Below are positions 44,372 through 51,617 of a DNA stretch of 64,000 bases, piece by piece. The stretch lies in contig CALUGP010000004.1 of NCBI GenBank assembly GCA_944320195.1, forward strand, positions 62,001 through 126,000, in the 5' to 3' direction. The notes below the pieces were generated by a model, which was not told the origin of the DNA, made no database searches, and saw only the letters and a list, made by a program, of their open reading frames with translations. This stretch comes from an uncultured Prevotella sp. GTDB lineage: Bacteria > Bacteroidota > Bacteroidia > Bacteroidales > Bacteroidaceae. The translations under genes and the position numbers were made by a program. How positions within the stretch are numbered: position 1 is the first letter of the stretch; every line of letters begins with the position of its first letter.

Positions 44372-44833
44372 ATGGAGAACTTGCAGGAAGACACCCAACA
44401 GAAAAAAGACGAGCAGTTCATGCGCAAAGCCCTGGCCGAAGCCGGGGCGGCGCGCGAGGCCGGCGAAATACCCATTGGCGCGGTGATAACGTGCAGGGAC
44501 AGAGTGATAGCGCGTGCGCACAACCTCACAGAGACTCTCAACGACGTGACGGCGCACGCCGAGATGCAGGCCATAACGGCGGCGGCTGACGCGCTGGGCG
44601 GCAAATACCTTGCCGACTGCACGCTGTACGTCACAGTGGAGCCGTGCGTGATGTGCGCCGGAGCCATCGGCTGGGCACAGATACGGCGCGTGGTCTACGG
44701 CGCGGCTGACGAAAAACGTGGCTTCACACGCTTCGCCCCCTACGCCCTCCATCCCAAGGCTACGGTGACCGCGGGCGTGCTCGAAGAGGACTGCCGCCGC
44801 CTGATGCAGGATTTTTTCAAAGCAAAACGTTGA
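44372..44833 (+). CDS. tadA: tRNA-specific adenosine deaminase
   Basis: Changes adenosine 34 of tRNA-Arg(ACG) to inosine. The 153-residue protein has zinc site His62 and catalytic Glu64 in HAEMQAI, and Cys92 and Cys95 in PCVMC. The RRVVYGAADEKRGF and LEEDCRRLMQDFFKAKR ends are typical TadA and argue against the related cytosine or guanine deaminases. Confidence 0.94.
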   Translation: MENLQEDTQQKKDEQFMRKALAEAGAAREAGEIPIGAVITCRDRVIARAHNLTETLNDVTAHAEMQAITAAADALGGKYLADCTLYVTVEPCVMCAGAIGWAQIRRVVYGAADEKRGFTRFAPYALHPKATVTAGVLEEDCRRLMQDFFKAKR

Positions 44834-44908
44834 CTTTTGCTTATAGTATTCACCGTAAAACACATCTTGGCATCTATATTGCAAGCAAACCGTTCACGTT
44901 TGCTTACA

Positions 44909-44996
44909 ATCCAACATGCCGTCTTTTGGACTGCAAAAGACGGCATATCGGACAACAAAAGGCCGTCTTCCGTAATGCGAAAGACGGCCTTCTACA
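44909..44996. repeat. Family A element 8 (4 x 22 bp)
   Basis: Units at 44909-44930, 44931-44952, 44953-44974 and 44975-44996. Units 1/2 pair (ATGCCGTCTTTTG with its complement) and units 3/4 pair (AAGGCCGTCTT with its complement). Confidence 0.9.
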
Positions 44997-45065
44997 CCAC
45001 GTATTGTGGTTCACTCGCAGTTCAGGTGTATAACGCATGGGTGTCAATCCCGCCCCCGAAGGGGG

Positions 45066-45495
45066 CGGACTATGCTTAACCGCATGTGGAGTGACCGAAG
45101 GGAACGGAACTTGCGGCAAGTCAAAACTGACAAGCCCGTCCCCGAAGGGGGCGAACTGCAGGGTGACATTCGCCCTCTTCGAGGACGATATCATTACGTG
45201 AGTCCGGCATAACAGTAATGTCACACTTATCCGTTTCTTGCAAGTCGGTGGCAAGTCGTCATTCCGCTGAAAAGCGGAATCCAGAAAGCGGGCATAGTGG
45301 TTAGCCGCCTTTGTCTTTTCGACTGGATTCCGCTTTTCAGCGGAATGACGACTTGACACTGAGCTGCAGAAAAGCAAAGCGGCAAGAAATTATATAATTT
45401 GAAGGATGATTCCTTGTGCCGAACTCACGTATATTATTGCTGCATACCTACCGCAAGTTCCGCTTCGCTACACATGCGGTCAAGCATAGTTGGAC
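45066..45495. repeat. Large nested palindrome, 430 bp
   Basis: Outer arms (45066-45120 and 45448-45495) share CTATGCTTRACCGCATGTG and CGGAACTTGCGG in inverted order. Middle arms (about 45186-45211 and 45413-45439) share TACGTGAGTYCGGCA. The core is a perfect 33-bp inverted repeat (45252-45284 with 45323-45355), and each core arm contains the 20-bp dyad ATTCCGCTGAAAAGCGGAAT or its complement. Confidence 0.75.
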
Positions 45496-45593
45496 CTCCT
45501 TGAGGCCCTATTGCCACGAATGCCAATACATCTAAACTGCGGATGAACCCGTATTGTCACTGCACATCCCGGCATATGCCGCCGGACGGCACG

Positions 45594-45622
45594 AAAAAAG
45601 CGGCCCGGAAGACCCGAACCGC
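45594..45622 (-). terminator. Ferredoxin terminator
   Basis: On the minus strand a GC-rich hairpin (GCGGTTCGGG...CCGGGCCGC) is followed by TTTTTT, 28 bp after the ferredoxin stop. Confidence 0.75.
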
Positions 45623-45649
45623 CCAAGTTGTAATTCTAAATAAAATGTC

Positions 45650-45817
45650 TTAGCCTAAGCTGATAGCTTCTGACGGACATACGTCTGCGCAAGTGCCACA
45701 CTCTGTACACATGTCAGGATTGATTGAATACTTCTCGCCCTCAGAGATTGCTCCTGCCGGACATTCGTCGATACAAGTACCGCAAGCGATACAGTTGTCA
45801 CCAATTACGTAAGCCAT
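45650..45817 (-). CDS. 2[4Fe-4S] ferredoxin
   Basis: A 55-residue electron carrier of the clostridial type. The translation has two CxxCxxCxxxCP clusters: CIACGTCIDECP (residues 9-20) and CTECGTCADVCP (37-48), in a short twofold-symmetric protein (MAYVIGDN... to ...EAISLG). Such ferredoxins serve pyruvate:ferredoxin oxidoreductase and similar anaerobic enzymes, so the gene fits an anaerobe. It has its own promoter and terminator, and is transcribed alone. Confidence 0.95.
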   Translation of the reverse strand: MAYVIGDNCIACGTCIDECPAGAISEGEKYSINPDMCTECGTCADVCPSEAISLG

Positions 45818-45871
45818 AATACTGTTTTAGTTATTTGATTAATAATGTTTTGTACCTGAATTTGTACACCG

Positions 45872-45879
45872 CAAAGGTA
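45872..45879 (-). promoter_or_regulatory. Ferredoxin -7 box
   Basis: TACCTTTG on the minus strand, 54 bp before the ferredoxin start codon. Confidence 0.6.
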
Positions 45880-45950
45880 ATACATTTATCCCGAATACCT
45901 ACTTTTAGGTATCTGTTTTTAGATTGTTTAACGGTTGTTCTGTTTGCAAG

Positions 45951-46097
45951 AGGGAAAATGGCAAGGAGAGAGGAAGCAAAGAATCAAGGAGAAAGGGATG
46001 AAAGAAGTAAGGGAAAAATGAGCCGACATGGATGGCATCCACTGCCAATCGCAACCTACTTGCTCATTCACTCTTTACACATTTACTCATTAACACA
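45951..46097. repeat. Family B word run between ferredoxin and porT
   Basis: Purine-rich 8-bp words (GAGGAAGC, AAAGAATC, AAGGAGAA, AGGGATGA, AAGAAGTA, AGGGAAAA) at about 45972-46019 and a pyrimidine-rich partner (TTGCTCAT, TCACTCTT, TACACATT, TACTCATT) at about 46060-46092. The gap holds no credible gene. Confidence 0.5.
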
Positions 46098-46100
46098 CCG

Positions 46101-46844
46101 TCATTCGAAGTAAAACGACAGCACGATCATCTTGCTGCGCGCGCTGTCTACGGCCTTCGCATACATCTTCATGTTCTCGTCGCGCAGGCGGTCGGGATGC
46201 TTAGTGTCGAGACTGTTTATCAGACTGTAGCAGAACTTCAGCTCGGGGCGAAGCTTAAAGAACGGCAAATACACGTCGCAACCTAATCCGATTTCAAAAA
46301 AAACGTCGTAACGCTTAAGCTTCACATAGTCGTTGTCGCCTCCCGAAAGGTTTATCATGGGGTTCAGTCCGGCCATGACGTAAGGCCTGGCGTTGTCCAG
46401 TCGCGGCGCACAGAACTGCAGGTCAAGCGGCACTCCTACGTACACCGTCTTCATGTCTTGCGTCTGCACTATCGACTCTCCGTTCTCAAGCCTGTCCGTA
46501 TGGTTGTGGAAAATGAGATGGCGGTTGCCGAAATACATCGTCGGCGCGAACCTGAAGGCGAAATACGTGCCGAGGCGCAGCTCGCCGAGCACGCCAACGT
46601 TGAAGCCCAAGTCCCAACGGTCTTGGTCGCAGGTAACCACTTTCTCAACCTGTGAACCGTCTTCGGCCACAATCATCTGCGGCCCGATGTTGTTGAACTC
46701 CATGTCCTGGAAATGCGTGCCGATGACCACCCCGAAGTGGAACGGCCGCAGGTCGGTGTACGGACGGTTCTGCACCGCGTTGCCTTGCGCTCGCGAACAC
46801 ATGGCAACGGCAAGCAAAGATATTAAGGAAAACAGTCTGCTCAT
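46101..46844 (-). CDS. porT: PorT-like outer membrane protein of type IX secretion
   Basis: A 247-residue exported beta-barrel protein. Signal peptide MSRLFSLISLLAVAMCSRAQG. The segment NRPYTDLRPFHFGVVIGTHFQDMEF is the PorT hallmark; later strands include YVGVPLDLQFCAPRLDNARPYVMAGLNPMINLSG and the final aromatic VLSFYFE for BAM insertion. PorT is essential for type IX secretion in Porphyromonas. It is 71 bp upstream of the metallophosphatase gene's end on the other side, and is not near porX/porW, the usual scattered pattern of T9SS genes. Confidence 0.88.
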   Translation of the reverse strand: MSRLFSLISLLAVAMCSRAQGNAVQNRPYTDLRPFHFGVVIGTHFQDMEFNNIGPQMIVAEDGSQVEKVVTCDQDRWDLGFNVGVLGELRLGTYFAFRFAPTMYFGNRHLIFHNHTDRLENGESIVQTQDMKTVYVGVPLDLQFCAPRLDNARPYVMAGLNPMINLSGGDNDYVKLKRYDVFFEIGLGCDVYLPFFKLRPELKFCYSLINSLDTKHPDRLRDENMKMYAKAVDSARSKMIVLSFYFE

Positions 46845-46915
46845 CGCTTAGATAACGGTGCAAGATGAAGAATATTTTATCTTTTCATATAATAAAAGGC
46901 AGAACGCCAACCGGC

Positions 46916-47755
46916 TCAACGGGCAAAGTCCACCGTTATCTTGCCCACGTATATGCCATGCTTGCCGTTCTGGTCGTTGGGAATTTGCCTGCCGTCAAGA
47001 TTCCTCTTATACTCAAGCTCCTCGAAATACGTATGCGAATGGCCACCCAGAACAATGTCGATGTTGCGCGTCTGAGGCATAAGCTCGGTGTCGTCAAGAC
47101 CAATGATGTCCCACCCAAGATGCGACAGGCATATCACGATGTCGCATTTCTCTTTCTCCTTGAGCAGCCGGGCCACGTCGTTGGCGGCCTTCACAGGGTC
47201 TTTATACTTCACTCCGGCACACGATTCGGCCAGCACCAGGCCGTCAAGTTCTGGCGAAAGGCCGAACACTCCGATTCTCAGTCCGTTGCGCCTTATCACC
47301 ACATACGGCTTCACCAGCCCCTCAAGAGCCGTTCCCGTGAAGTCATAATTGGCGCAGACGACGGGAAACTCGGCCTTCCTGAACAGCCTCGCCATATTCT
47401 CCACGCCGAAGTCGAACTCATGATTGCCTATCGCAGCCGCGTCATAACGCATCAGATTCATCAGCCCCACCTCGACATCTCCTCTGTATAAAGTATAATA
47501 CGACGAGCCTTGCGAGAAATCACCACTGTCAAAAAGCAGCAGGTCCGGGTGCTTCTTGCGTTCCTCGCGCACCATCTCCACACGCCTAATGAAGCCTCCG
47601 CGGCCCGCAAGCATGGTGTCGGCAAGATGCCTGTTAAGCGGAAAGACACAACTATGGGTGTCGTTCGTATGCAGTATCACGAGCTGCCTGGTCTTTGCCT
47701 GAACGCAGGCGAACGCCATGACGGTCATCATCATGGCCAAGAAAAAACGTCTCAT
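46916..47755 (-). CDS. 5'-nucleotidase-type metallophosphatase domain protein
   Basis: A 279-residue exported calcineurin-like phosphoesterase: signal peptide MRRFFLAMMMTVMAFACVQA, then LVILHTNDTHS (metal ligands Asp and His), FDSGDFSQGSSYY, YDAAAIGNHEFDFG (the GNHE motif), ICLSHLGWD and VLGGHSHTYFE. These are the five metallophosphatase blocks of UshA-type 5'-nucleotidases, but the C-terminal substrate domain is missing. That domain is the separate gene immediately upstream, whose stop overlaps this start (TGATG). The two products probably work together on nucleotides in the periplasm. Confidence 0.9.
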   Translation of the reverse strand: MRRFFLAMMMTVMAFACVQAKTRQLVILHTNDTHSCVFPLNRHLADTMLAGRGGFIRRVEMVREERKKHPDLLLFDSGDFSQGSSYYTLYRGDVEVGLMNLMRYDAAAIGNHEFDFGVENMARLFRKAEFPVVCANYDFTGTALEGLVKPYVVIRRNGLRIGVFGLSPELDGLVLAESCAGVKYKDPVKAANDVARLLKEKEKCDIVICLSHLGWDIIGLDDTELMPQTRNIDIVLGGHSHTYFEELEYKRNLDGRQIPNDQNGKHGIYVGKITVDFAR

Positions 47756-48522
47756 CAGTCTTCTATCTTTATTCGTCCTTCTATCTTTGAGCTGACACTT
47801 TTACCCTGCGCCATCCTCTCTTTCATGTATTTCATGATTATGAAACGCACATTGTTGTCCTTGCCTGACGGCGATTTCACGGCCGTAGCGTCCTTGAACG
47901 CCGACATGTTGTCGTTGCCCTGAGCCACATAGTCAAGCGTTGCGACACGATACTTGCCGTCAAGCGCGATGCCCTTTCCACCGAGTAAGGCGGACTTGAG
48001 CCGTCCGTCTTTAGTTATAACCAGCTCAACGCCGCGGCTTACGCCCTCTCCGCCTACCGCGGCAATCTGCCTGAACAGCTCCATGACCTTGTCACCTGTC
48101 AGCGTTACGAAGCATATCTTGTTCTCAAACGGCGCCACGTCGAGCACGTCTCCATACGTAACGTCTCCCTTGGCGAACGCCGAGCGTATGCCACCTATAT
48201 TATATATGGCGAAGTCAGGACGCTCGCCATAATCCTTACCGCACCACACGAGAATGTCGGCAAGCAAATTTGAAAGGTTGCTTTCTGGCTTCTCGGCATA
48301 CAGATATTCGGAAGTACGGCCCACAACAGGGCTCATTATGCTGTCAACATGCTGTTTGTAAGGCCTTATAAAGTCGGCTGCCGCCTTGTCTTCCGTCCTG
48401 TCATAAACGCTGTCTATCAGTATGCGCGACCGCTCGAAAACTACAATCCGGTACCCCGAGGAGCACGAGGCGCATAGCAATGCAGCCGATACGAAAATGC
48501 TGGAAATGAGTTTTTTACACAT
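47755..48522 (-). CDS. 5'-nucleotidase C-terminal domain lipoprotein
   Basis: A 255-residue lipoprotein (MCKKLISSIFVSAALLCASC) that has only the substrate-binding half of a 5'-nucleotidase: SNLLADILVWCGKDYGERPDFAIYNIGGIRSAFAKGDVTYGDVLDVAPFENKICFVTLTG and YRVATLDYVAQGNDNMSAF. In UshA this domain follows the metallophosphatase domain in one chain; here it is a separate gene placed first. Promoter at 48546-48576. Confidence 0.9.
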   Translation of the reverse strand: MCKKLISSIFVSAALLCASCSSGYRIVVFERSRILIDSVYDRTEDKAAADFIRPYKQHVDSIMSPVVGRTSEYLYAEKPESNLSNLLADILVWCGKDYGERPDFAIYNIGGIRSAFAKGDVTYGDVLDVAPFENKICFVTLTGDKVMELFRQIAAVGGEGVSRGVELVITKDGRLKSALLGGKGIALDGKYRVATLDYVAQGNDNMSAFKDATAVKSPSGKDNNVRFIIMKYMKERMAQGKSVSSKIEGRIKIED

Positions 48523-48545
48523 AAGAAATCATCTGAAAAGCCGTG

Positions 48546-48576
48546 CAAAGGTAGTTAAAAACACACATCAGGCAAA
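48546..48576 (-). promoter_or_regulatory. Promoter of split 5'-nucleotidase operon
   Basis: On the minus strand TTTG (48573-48576), 19 bp, TACCTTTG (48546-48553). Confidence 0.7.
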
Positions 48577-48603
48577 GAAAAACGTAAAAAAATAAGATTA
48601 AGC

Positions 48604-48634
48604 TTTGCCGACAAGAGGAAAATGCGTACCTTTG
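48604..48634 (+). promoter_or_regulatory. rplS promoter
   Basis: TTTG (48604-48607), 19 bp, TACCTTTG (48627-48634). The leader is about 85 nt, long enough for regulation, though I see no clear structure. Confidence 0.7.
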
Positions 48635-48724
48635 CACCGCTTTCCGCGTAATCGCTGACAGGAAGAAGTGTTGCCTCGTTATGTTGCGCCGGAACGATAA
48701 AACAAATTTAATTATCAAACAACA

Positions 48725-49090
48725 ATGGATTTAATTAAAGTTGCTGAAGAAGCATTTGCAACCGGCAAGAAGTTCCCTGAGTTCAAGTCAGGTGACACAA
48801 TCACTGTCGCTTACAAAATCGTTGAGGGTTCAAAGGAGCGTATCCAGCTCTACCGCGGTGTCGTAATAAAGATCTGTGGACAAGGAGACAAGAAGCGCTT
48901 CACTGTACGCAAGATGTCAGGAACAGTCGGAGTAGAGCGTATCTTCCCGATTGAATCGCCCAACATTGACAGCATTGAAGTGAACAAGCACGGTAAAGTA
49001 CGCCGCGCAAAGCTGTATTACCTTCGCAAGCTTACCGGCAAGAAGGCCCGTATCGCAGAGAAGAAGGTCATCGCAAAGAAAGAAAATTAA
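48725..49090 (+). CDS. rplS: 50S ribosomal protein L19
   Basis: A 121-residue ribosomal protein at the 30S-50S interface. The text [55 protein letters not shown] and [18 protein letters not shown] is diagnostic. In contrast to many bacteria, trmD, rimM and rpsP are not next to it. The codon choice is visibly more selective than in its neighbours. Confidence 0.98.
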   Translation: MDLIKVAEEAFATGKKFPEFKSGDTITVAYKIVEGSKERIQLYRGVVIKICGQGDKKRFTVRKMSGTVGVERIFPIESPNIDSIEVNKHGKVRRAKLYYLRKLTGKKARIAEKKVIAKKEN

Positions 49091-49099
49091 CCCCTACTT

Positions 49100-49158
49100 G
49101 CGTCAAACGCAAACGGCGTGGAATGTCAACTGCATTCCACGCCGTTTGCGTTTGACGC
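49100..49158. terminator. Bidirectional terminator between rplS and capA-like gene
   Basis: A perfect 26-bp stem (49100-49125 with 49133-49158, GCGTCAAACGCAAACGGCGT...) and 7-nt loop between convergent genes, ending 1 bp from the capA-like stop. Confidence 0.85.
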
Positions 49159-50283
49159 TTATTTATAACGTTTTCCCGTAGGCTCAATCAGTCCGTCGTC
49201 ACTTATACGCAGTCCTCCGCCACGCACATCGGCATCCGTAAGCGTCCTTATCTGCCTTACAACGGCATTGCATGTGTCGCGTCTCGGCCCCAGGCCCTTG
49301 CGCTGTATGAACGAATGAATGCGTCCGGCGAGGAACTTGCCGCTTTTATCGGTCTTCACTTCAATGACTGGAGCGAAACCCGACAACCCTACAATGCTTA
49401 TCGCATAGGGCGTGCAGAAGTTGCCAAGGCTGTATGCGATGAAACGGTCTTTGTACAACTCAACGCAACGCACGACATGTGGGCCGTGGCCGAAGACGAT
49501 GTCCGCCCCATTGTCTATGCAGAAACGGGCGAAGCCACGCAGATCTCCGCGGTCCTCGCCAAGGAACATTTCCTTGCCTTCGGGCAAACGGCTGAAGCTT
49601 GCGCCTTCGCCTCCGCCATGGAAAGACACCACGACTATGTCGGCACTTGAGCGCAGACTGTCTAACACCTGACGAACCTTCGGCAGATCCTGGTGGCGCA
49701 AAGTGTGGGCGTTGTGCCCGAACGCGCACACTCCATACCGCATTCCGCCGCGTCGGACAACCGCAAGTTCCGCTCTGCCGCTTACTCCTGAATAAGAAAT
49801 TCCGAGCCTGCCGAGCGCCCGTTCGGTAGAAACTATGCCCCTCATGCCGAAGTCGAACGAATGGTTGTTGGCCATGCTGAGATAATCGTAGCCGGCTTCC
49901 TTAAGCCGAGAGGCGAACGACAATGGCGTGCGGAACGAATACGTATAGTCTGACCCGCGCTTTCTCGCCTCGGCGCTGTCACACAAGGAGCCTTCAAGGT
50001 TGCCCACGGCCAGGTCTGCCCTTGCCAGGATGCCCGCGACATCACGGAACAGTCCGCGGCCGTCGTTTGCCGGGAGCATCGTGTCGGGATACGCCGTACC
50101 CATCATTATGTCGCCAGTCAGGGCCACGGTCAGCGTGTCCACGCGGCACACCTTAGCCCTCTCCGTGTCTTGGCTGGCGGCCGGCGACTCTCGTTCCACG
50201 GCTTTTCCGCCAACACCTTCAACACTGCAAGACGTAAAAACAAACACGGCTACTATGAACAAAGTAACAGGAAAACGCTTCAT
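49159..50283 (-). CDS. CapA-family poly-gamma-glutamate synthesis-like lipoprotein
   Basis: A 374-residue lipoprotein (MKRFPVTLFIVAVFVFTSC) with a CapA/PgsA-type metallophosphatase fold: VALTGDIMMGTAYPDTMLPANDGRGLF, NLEGSLCD, LSMANNHSFDFGMRGI, VVSFHGGGEGASFS and FGHGPHVVRCVELYKDRFIAYSLGNF. These are the conserved metal-binding blocks (GD, N-x-E, NNH, H, GHxPH). Such proteins occur widely outside capsule loci, and no capB or capC is here, so a capsule role is doubtful. The frame opens further upstream to 50337, but the lipoprotein signal fixes the start at 50283. Confidence 0.87.
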   Translation of the reverse strand: MKRFPVTLFIVAVFVFTSCSVEGVGGKAVERESPAASQDTERAKVCRVDTLTVALTGDIMMGTAYPDTMLPANDGRGLFRDVAGILARADLAVGNLEGSLCDSAEARKRGSDYTYSFRTPLSFASRLKEAGYDYLSMANNHSFDFGMRGIVSTERALGRLGISYSGVSGRAELAVVRRGGMRYGVCAFGHNAHTLRHQDLPKVRQVLDSLRSSADIVVVSFHGGGEGASFSRLPEGKEMFLGEDRGDLRGFARFCIDNGADIVFGHGPHVVRCVELYKDRFIAYSLGNFCTPYAISIVGLSGFAPVIEVKTDKSGKFLAGRIHSFIQRKGLGPRRDTCNAVVRQIRTLTDADVRGGGLRISDDGLIEPTGKRYK

Positions 50284-50303
50284 CGGCCTGTATGAATAAA
50301 TAA

Positions 50304-50370
50304 TCAAGAGCCAAGAATTAAGAAGACAAGCCTGCATGCAAAACGTCCGTTCTTAATTCTTGACTCTCAG
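50304..50370. repeat. Family B hairpin between capA-like and nlpC genes
   Basis: GAGCCAAGAATTAAGAA (50308-50324) pairs with TTCTTAATTCTTGACTC (50350-50366) with one mismatch. It uses the same words as the hairpin at 1057-1109, 49 kb away. Confidence 0.65.
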
Positions 50371-50407
50371 CCCTTAATTTACAACCTCTTGGGTCTTGGT
50401 TTTATTT

Positions 50408-50962
50408 TCATTGCATCACGCGGCGCGCTCCAACGTAGCGGCGCGAGTAATACCTTTCATTGGAGTTGCTCACCTTCACGCCCTTGGTGCTCGCGTGTAT
50501 GAAGTTGAAGCTGCCGCTTATCGGGTCAACGTCAACAACGATGCCTACATGGCCTATCGGGCCGCGAGAGTTTGAGCCTGTGAAGAACACTAGGTCGCCA
50601 GTGCGCAGCTCGTCTTTGTCAACCGCCTCACCGTCTGAATACTGGGCGCGCGACGAGCGGCCAAGCTCTATGCCCATGTTCTTGAAAACATAGCTCGTAA
50701 AGCCTGAGCAGTCGAAGGCGTTGGGGCCCGAGTGGCCGCGGCGGTAACGTGCGCCCAAATGCGAGAACGCCTCGTTGAGCACGTCGTCTATCTCTGAGAA
50801 AGTATAGTCTTCGTCGTATGCTTCGTTGTCATAAAGGAAGTCGAAGTTGTCTATTTCCTCATATTGTTCTTCCTCGTTGTCGGTTTTGTCGTTGTCTGCC
50901 GATGCCGGAATACCGGCTGCAAGCATCATCAAGGCAACGGCAAATATCTTAAGGTAATTCAT
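50408..50962 (-). CDS. NlpC/P60 peptidoglycan endopeptidase
   Basis: A 184-residue exported cell-wall enzyme. Signal peptide MNYLKIFAVALMMLAAGIPASA, then an acidic stretch (about 23-60) and the NlpC/P60 domain: Cys in FDCSGFTSYVFKNMG, LRTGDLVFFTGSNSRGPIGHVGIVVD with the catalytic His, and FIHAS with the third polar residue. It probably cuts stem peptides between D-iGlu and the diamino acid. A -7 box (TACTTTTG) lies at 50978-50985. Confidence 0.93.
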   Translation of the reverse strand: MNYLKIFAVALMMLAAGIPASADNDKTDNEEEQYEEIDNFDFLYDNEAYDEDYTFSEIDDVLNEAFSHLGARYRRGHSGPNAFDCSGFTSYVFKNMGIELGRSSRAQYSDGEAVDKDELRTGDLVFFTGSNSRGPIGHVGIVVDVDPISGSFNFIHASTKGVKVSNSNERYYSRRYVGARRVMQ

Positions 50963-50977
50963 GTCTGAAGGTTTTTA

Positions 50978-50985
50978 CAAAAGTA
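50978..50985 (-). promoter_or_regulatory. nlpC -7 box
   Basis: TACTTTTG on the minus strand, 15 bp before the NlpC/P60 start codon. Confidence 0.5.
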
Positions 50986-51222
50986 TGAAAGGTGTTATTG
51001 TTGATTTACGTTTGCGAAGTTACTGAAAAAACGCCGAAAATCAAAGTCCGTTTACATCTTTTGGTATATGCAAAAAGCATGCCAACACACAGCCATACGG
51101 CGCGTTATGTACTGAAAATTAGCGTCTTACAACATAATGACTGCAAAAAGACTTCAACCGCAAACGTTTACATCTTTTAAGAAGCAAGTCTTTCATTATT
51201 TAACGGCTTGCGGCATGCCGTT

Positions 51223-51310
51223 TTCCAAAAGGCCGTCTTTTAGCTTGTGAAAGACGGCCTTTTGGCGTGCGATTGATGGCCTTTTGCATTCCGATTTACG
51301 GCCTTTTGCA
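51223..51310. repeat. Family A element 9 (4 x 22 bp)
   Basis: Units at 51223-51244, 51245-51266, 51267-51288 and 51289-51310. Units 1 and 2 form a hairpin (CCAAAAGGCCGTCTTT with its complement); units 3 and 4 are direct variants ending GGCCTTTTGCA. Confidence 0.9.
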
Positions 51311-51584
51311 ATTCATCCGCAATCCGGGTGCATGTCAGGTAAAAGTCTTAAACATTTGCATCCTACCACAATCCAGACCGCCGGCAAGGCAAGGACGTTT
51401 ACCGACAGCCCGGATTGCAGCAGGATGTGTACTTGAGACGCTGTCACAAAAACAAGAGAAGGCACAGTTTCATCATACGCCAAAGCTGCGGATGAACTGT
51501 CAATCACAAGGCAACGCACGGTTGCATGTGTCATTCTTTTTGTTGTTAAGCAGGCGACAAGGCACGTCATTGGATGATTTTTAG

Positions 51585-51592
51585 TACCTTTG
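51585..51592 (+). promoter_or_regulatory. MATE gene -7 box
   Basis: TACCTTTG 25 bp before the MATE start codon. Confidence 0.6.
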
Positions 51593-51617
51593 CACCAATC
51601 GGATAGAAGTTAGGCTT

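Larger units (their letters stand above)
44834..45649. other. 816-bp gap between tadA and ferredoxin, repeats only
   Basis: No gene is seen. It contains a hairpin GCAAGCAAAC/GTTTGCTTAC (44880-44906), family A element 8, a GCCCCCGAAGGGGGC hairpin (about 45051-45065), the large nested palindrome 45066-45495, and the ferredoxin terminator. Confidence 0.7.
50963..51617. other. 655-bp divergent gap between nlpC and MATE genes
   Basis: It contains the nlpC -7 box, family A element 9, a distant pair GCAATCCGGG (51319-51328)/CCCGGATTGC (51409-51418), and the MATE promoter. I see no gene. Confidence 0.65.

Noticed and set aside
45835-46113. A 92-codon plus-strand frame between ferredoxin and porT
   Set aside because: Its middle is a family B word run (Lys/Glu/Arg-rich) and its start overlaps the ferredoxin promoter on the other strand.
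48635-48724. Riboswitch or ribosomal-protein leader before rplS, and riboswitches elsewhere
   Set aside because: I found no conserved riboswitch core in this leader or the other gaps that I could support by eye.
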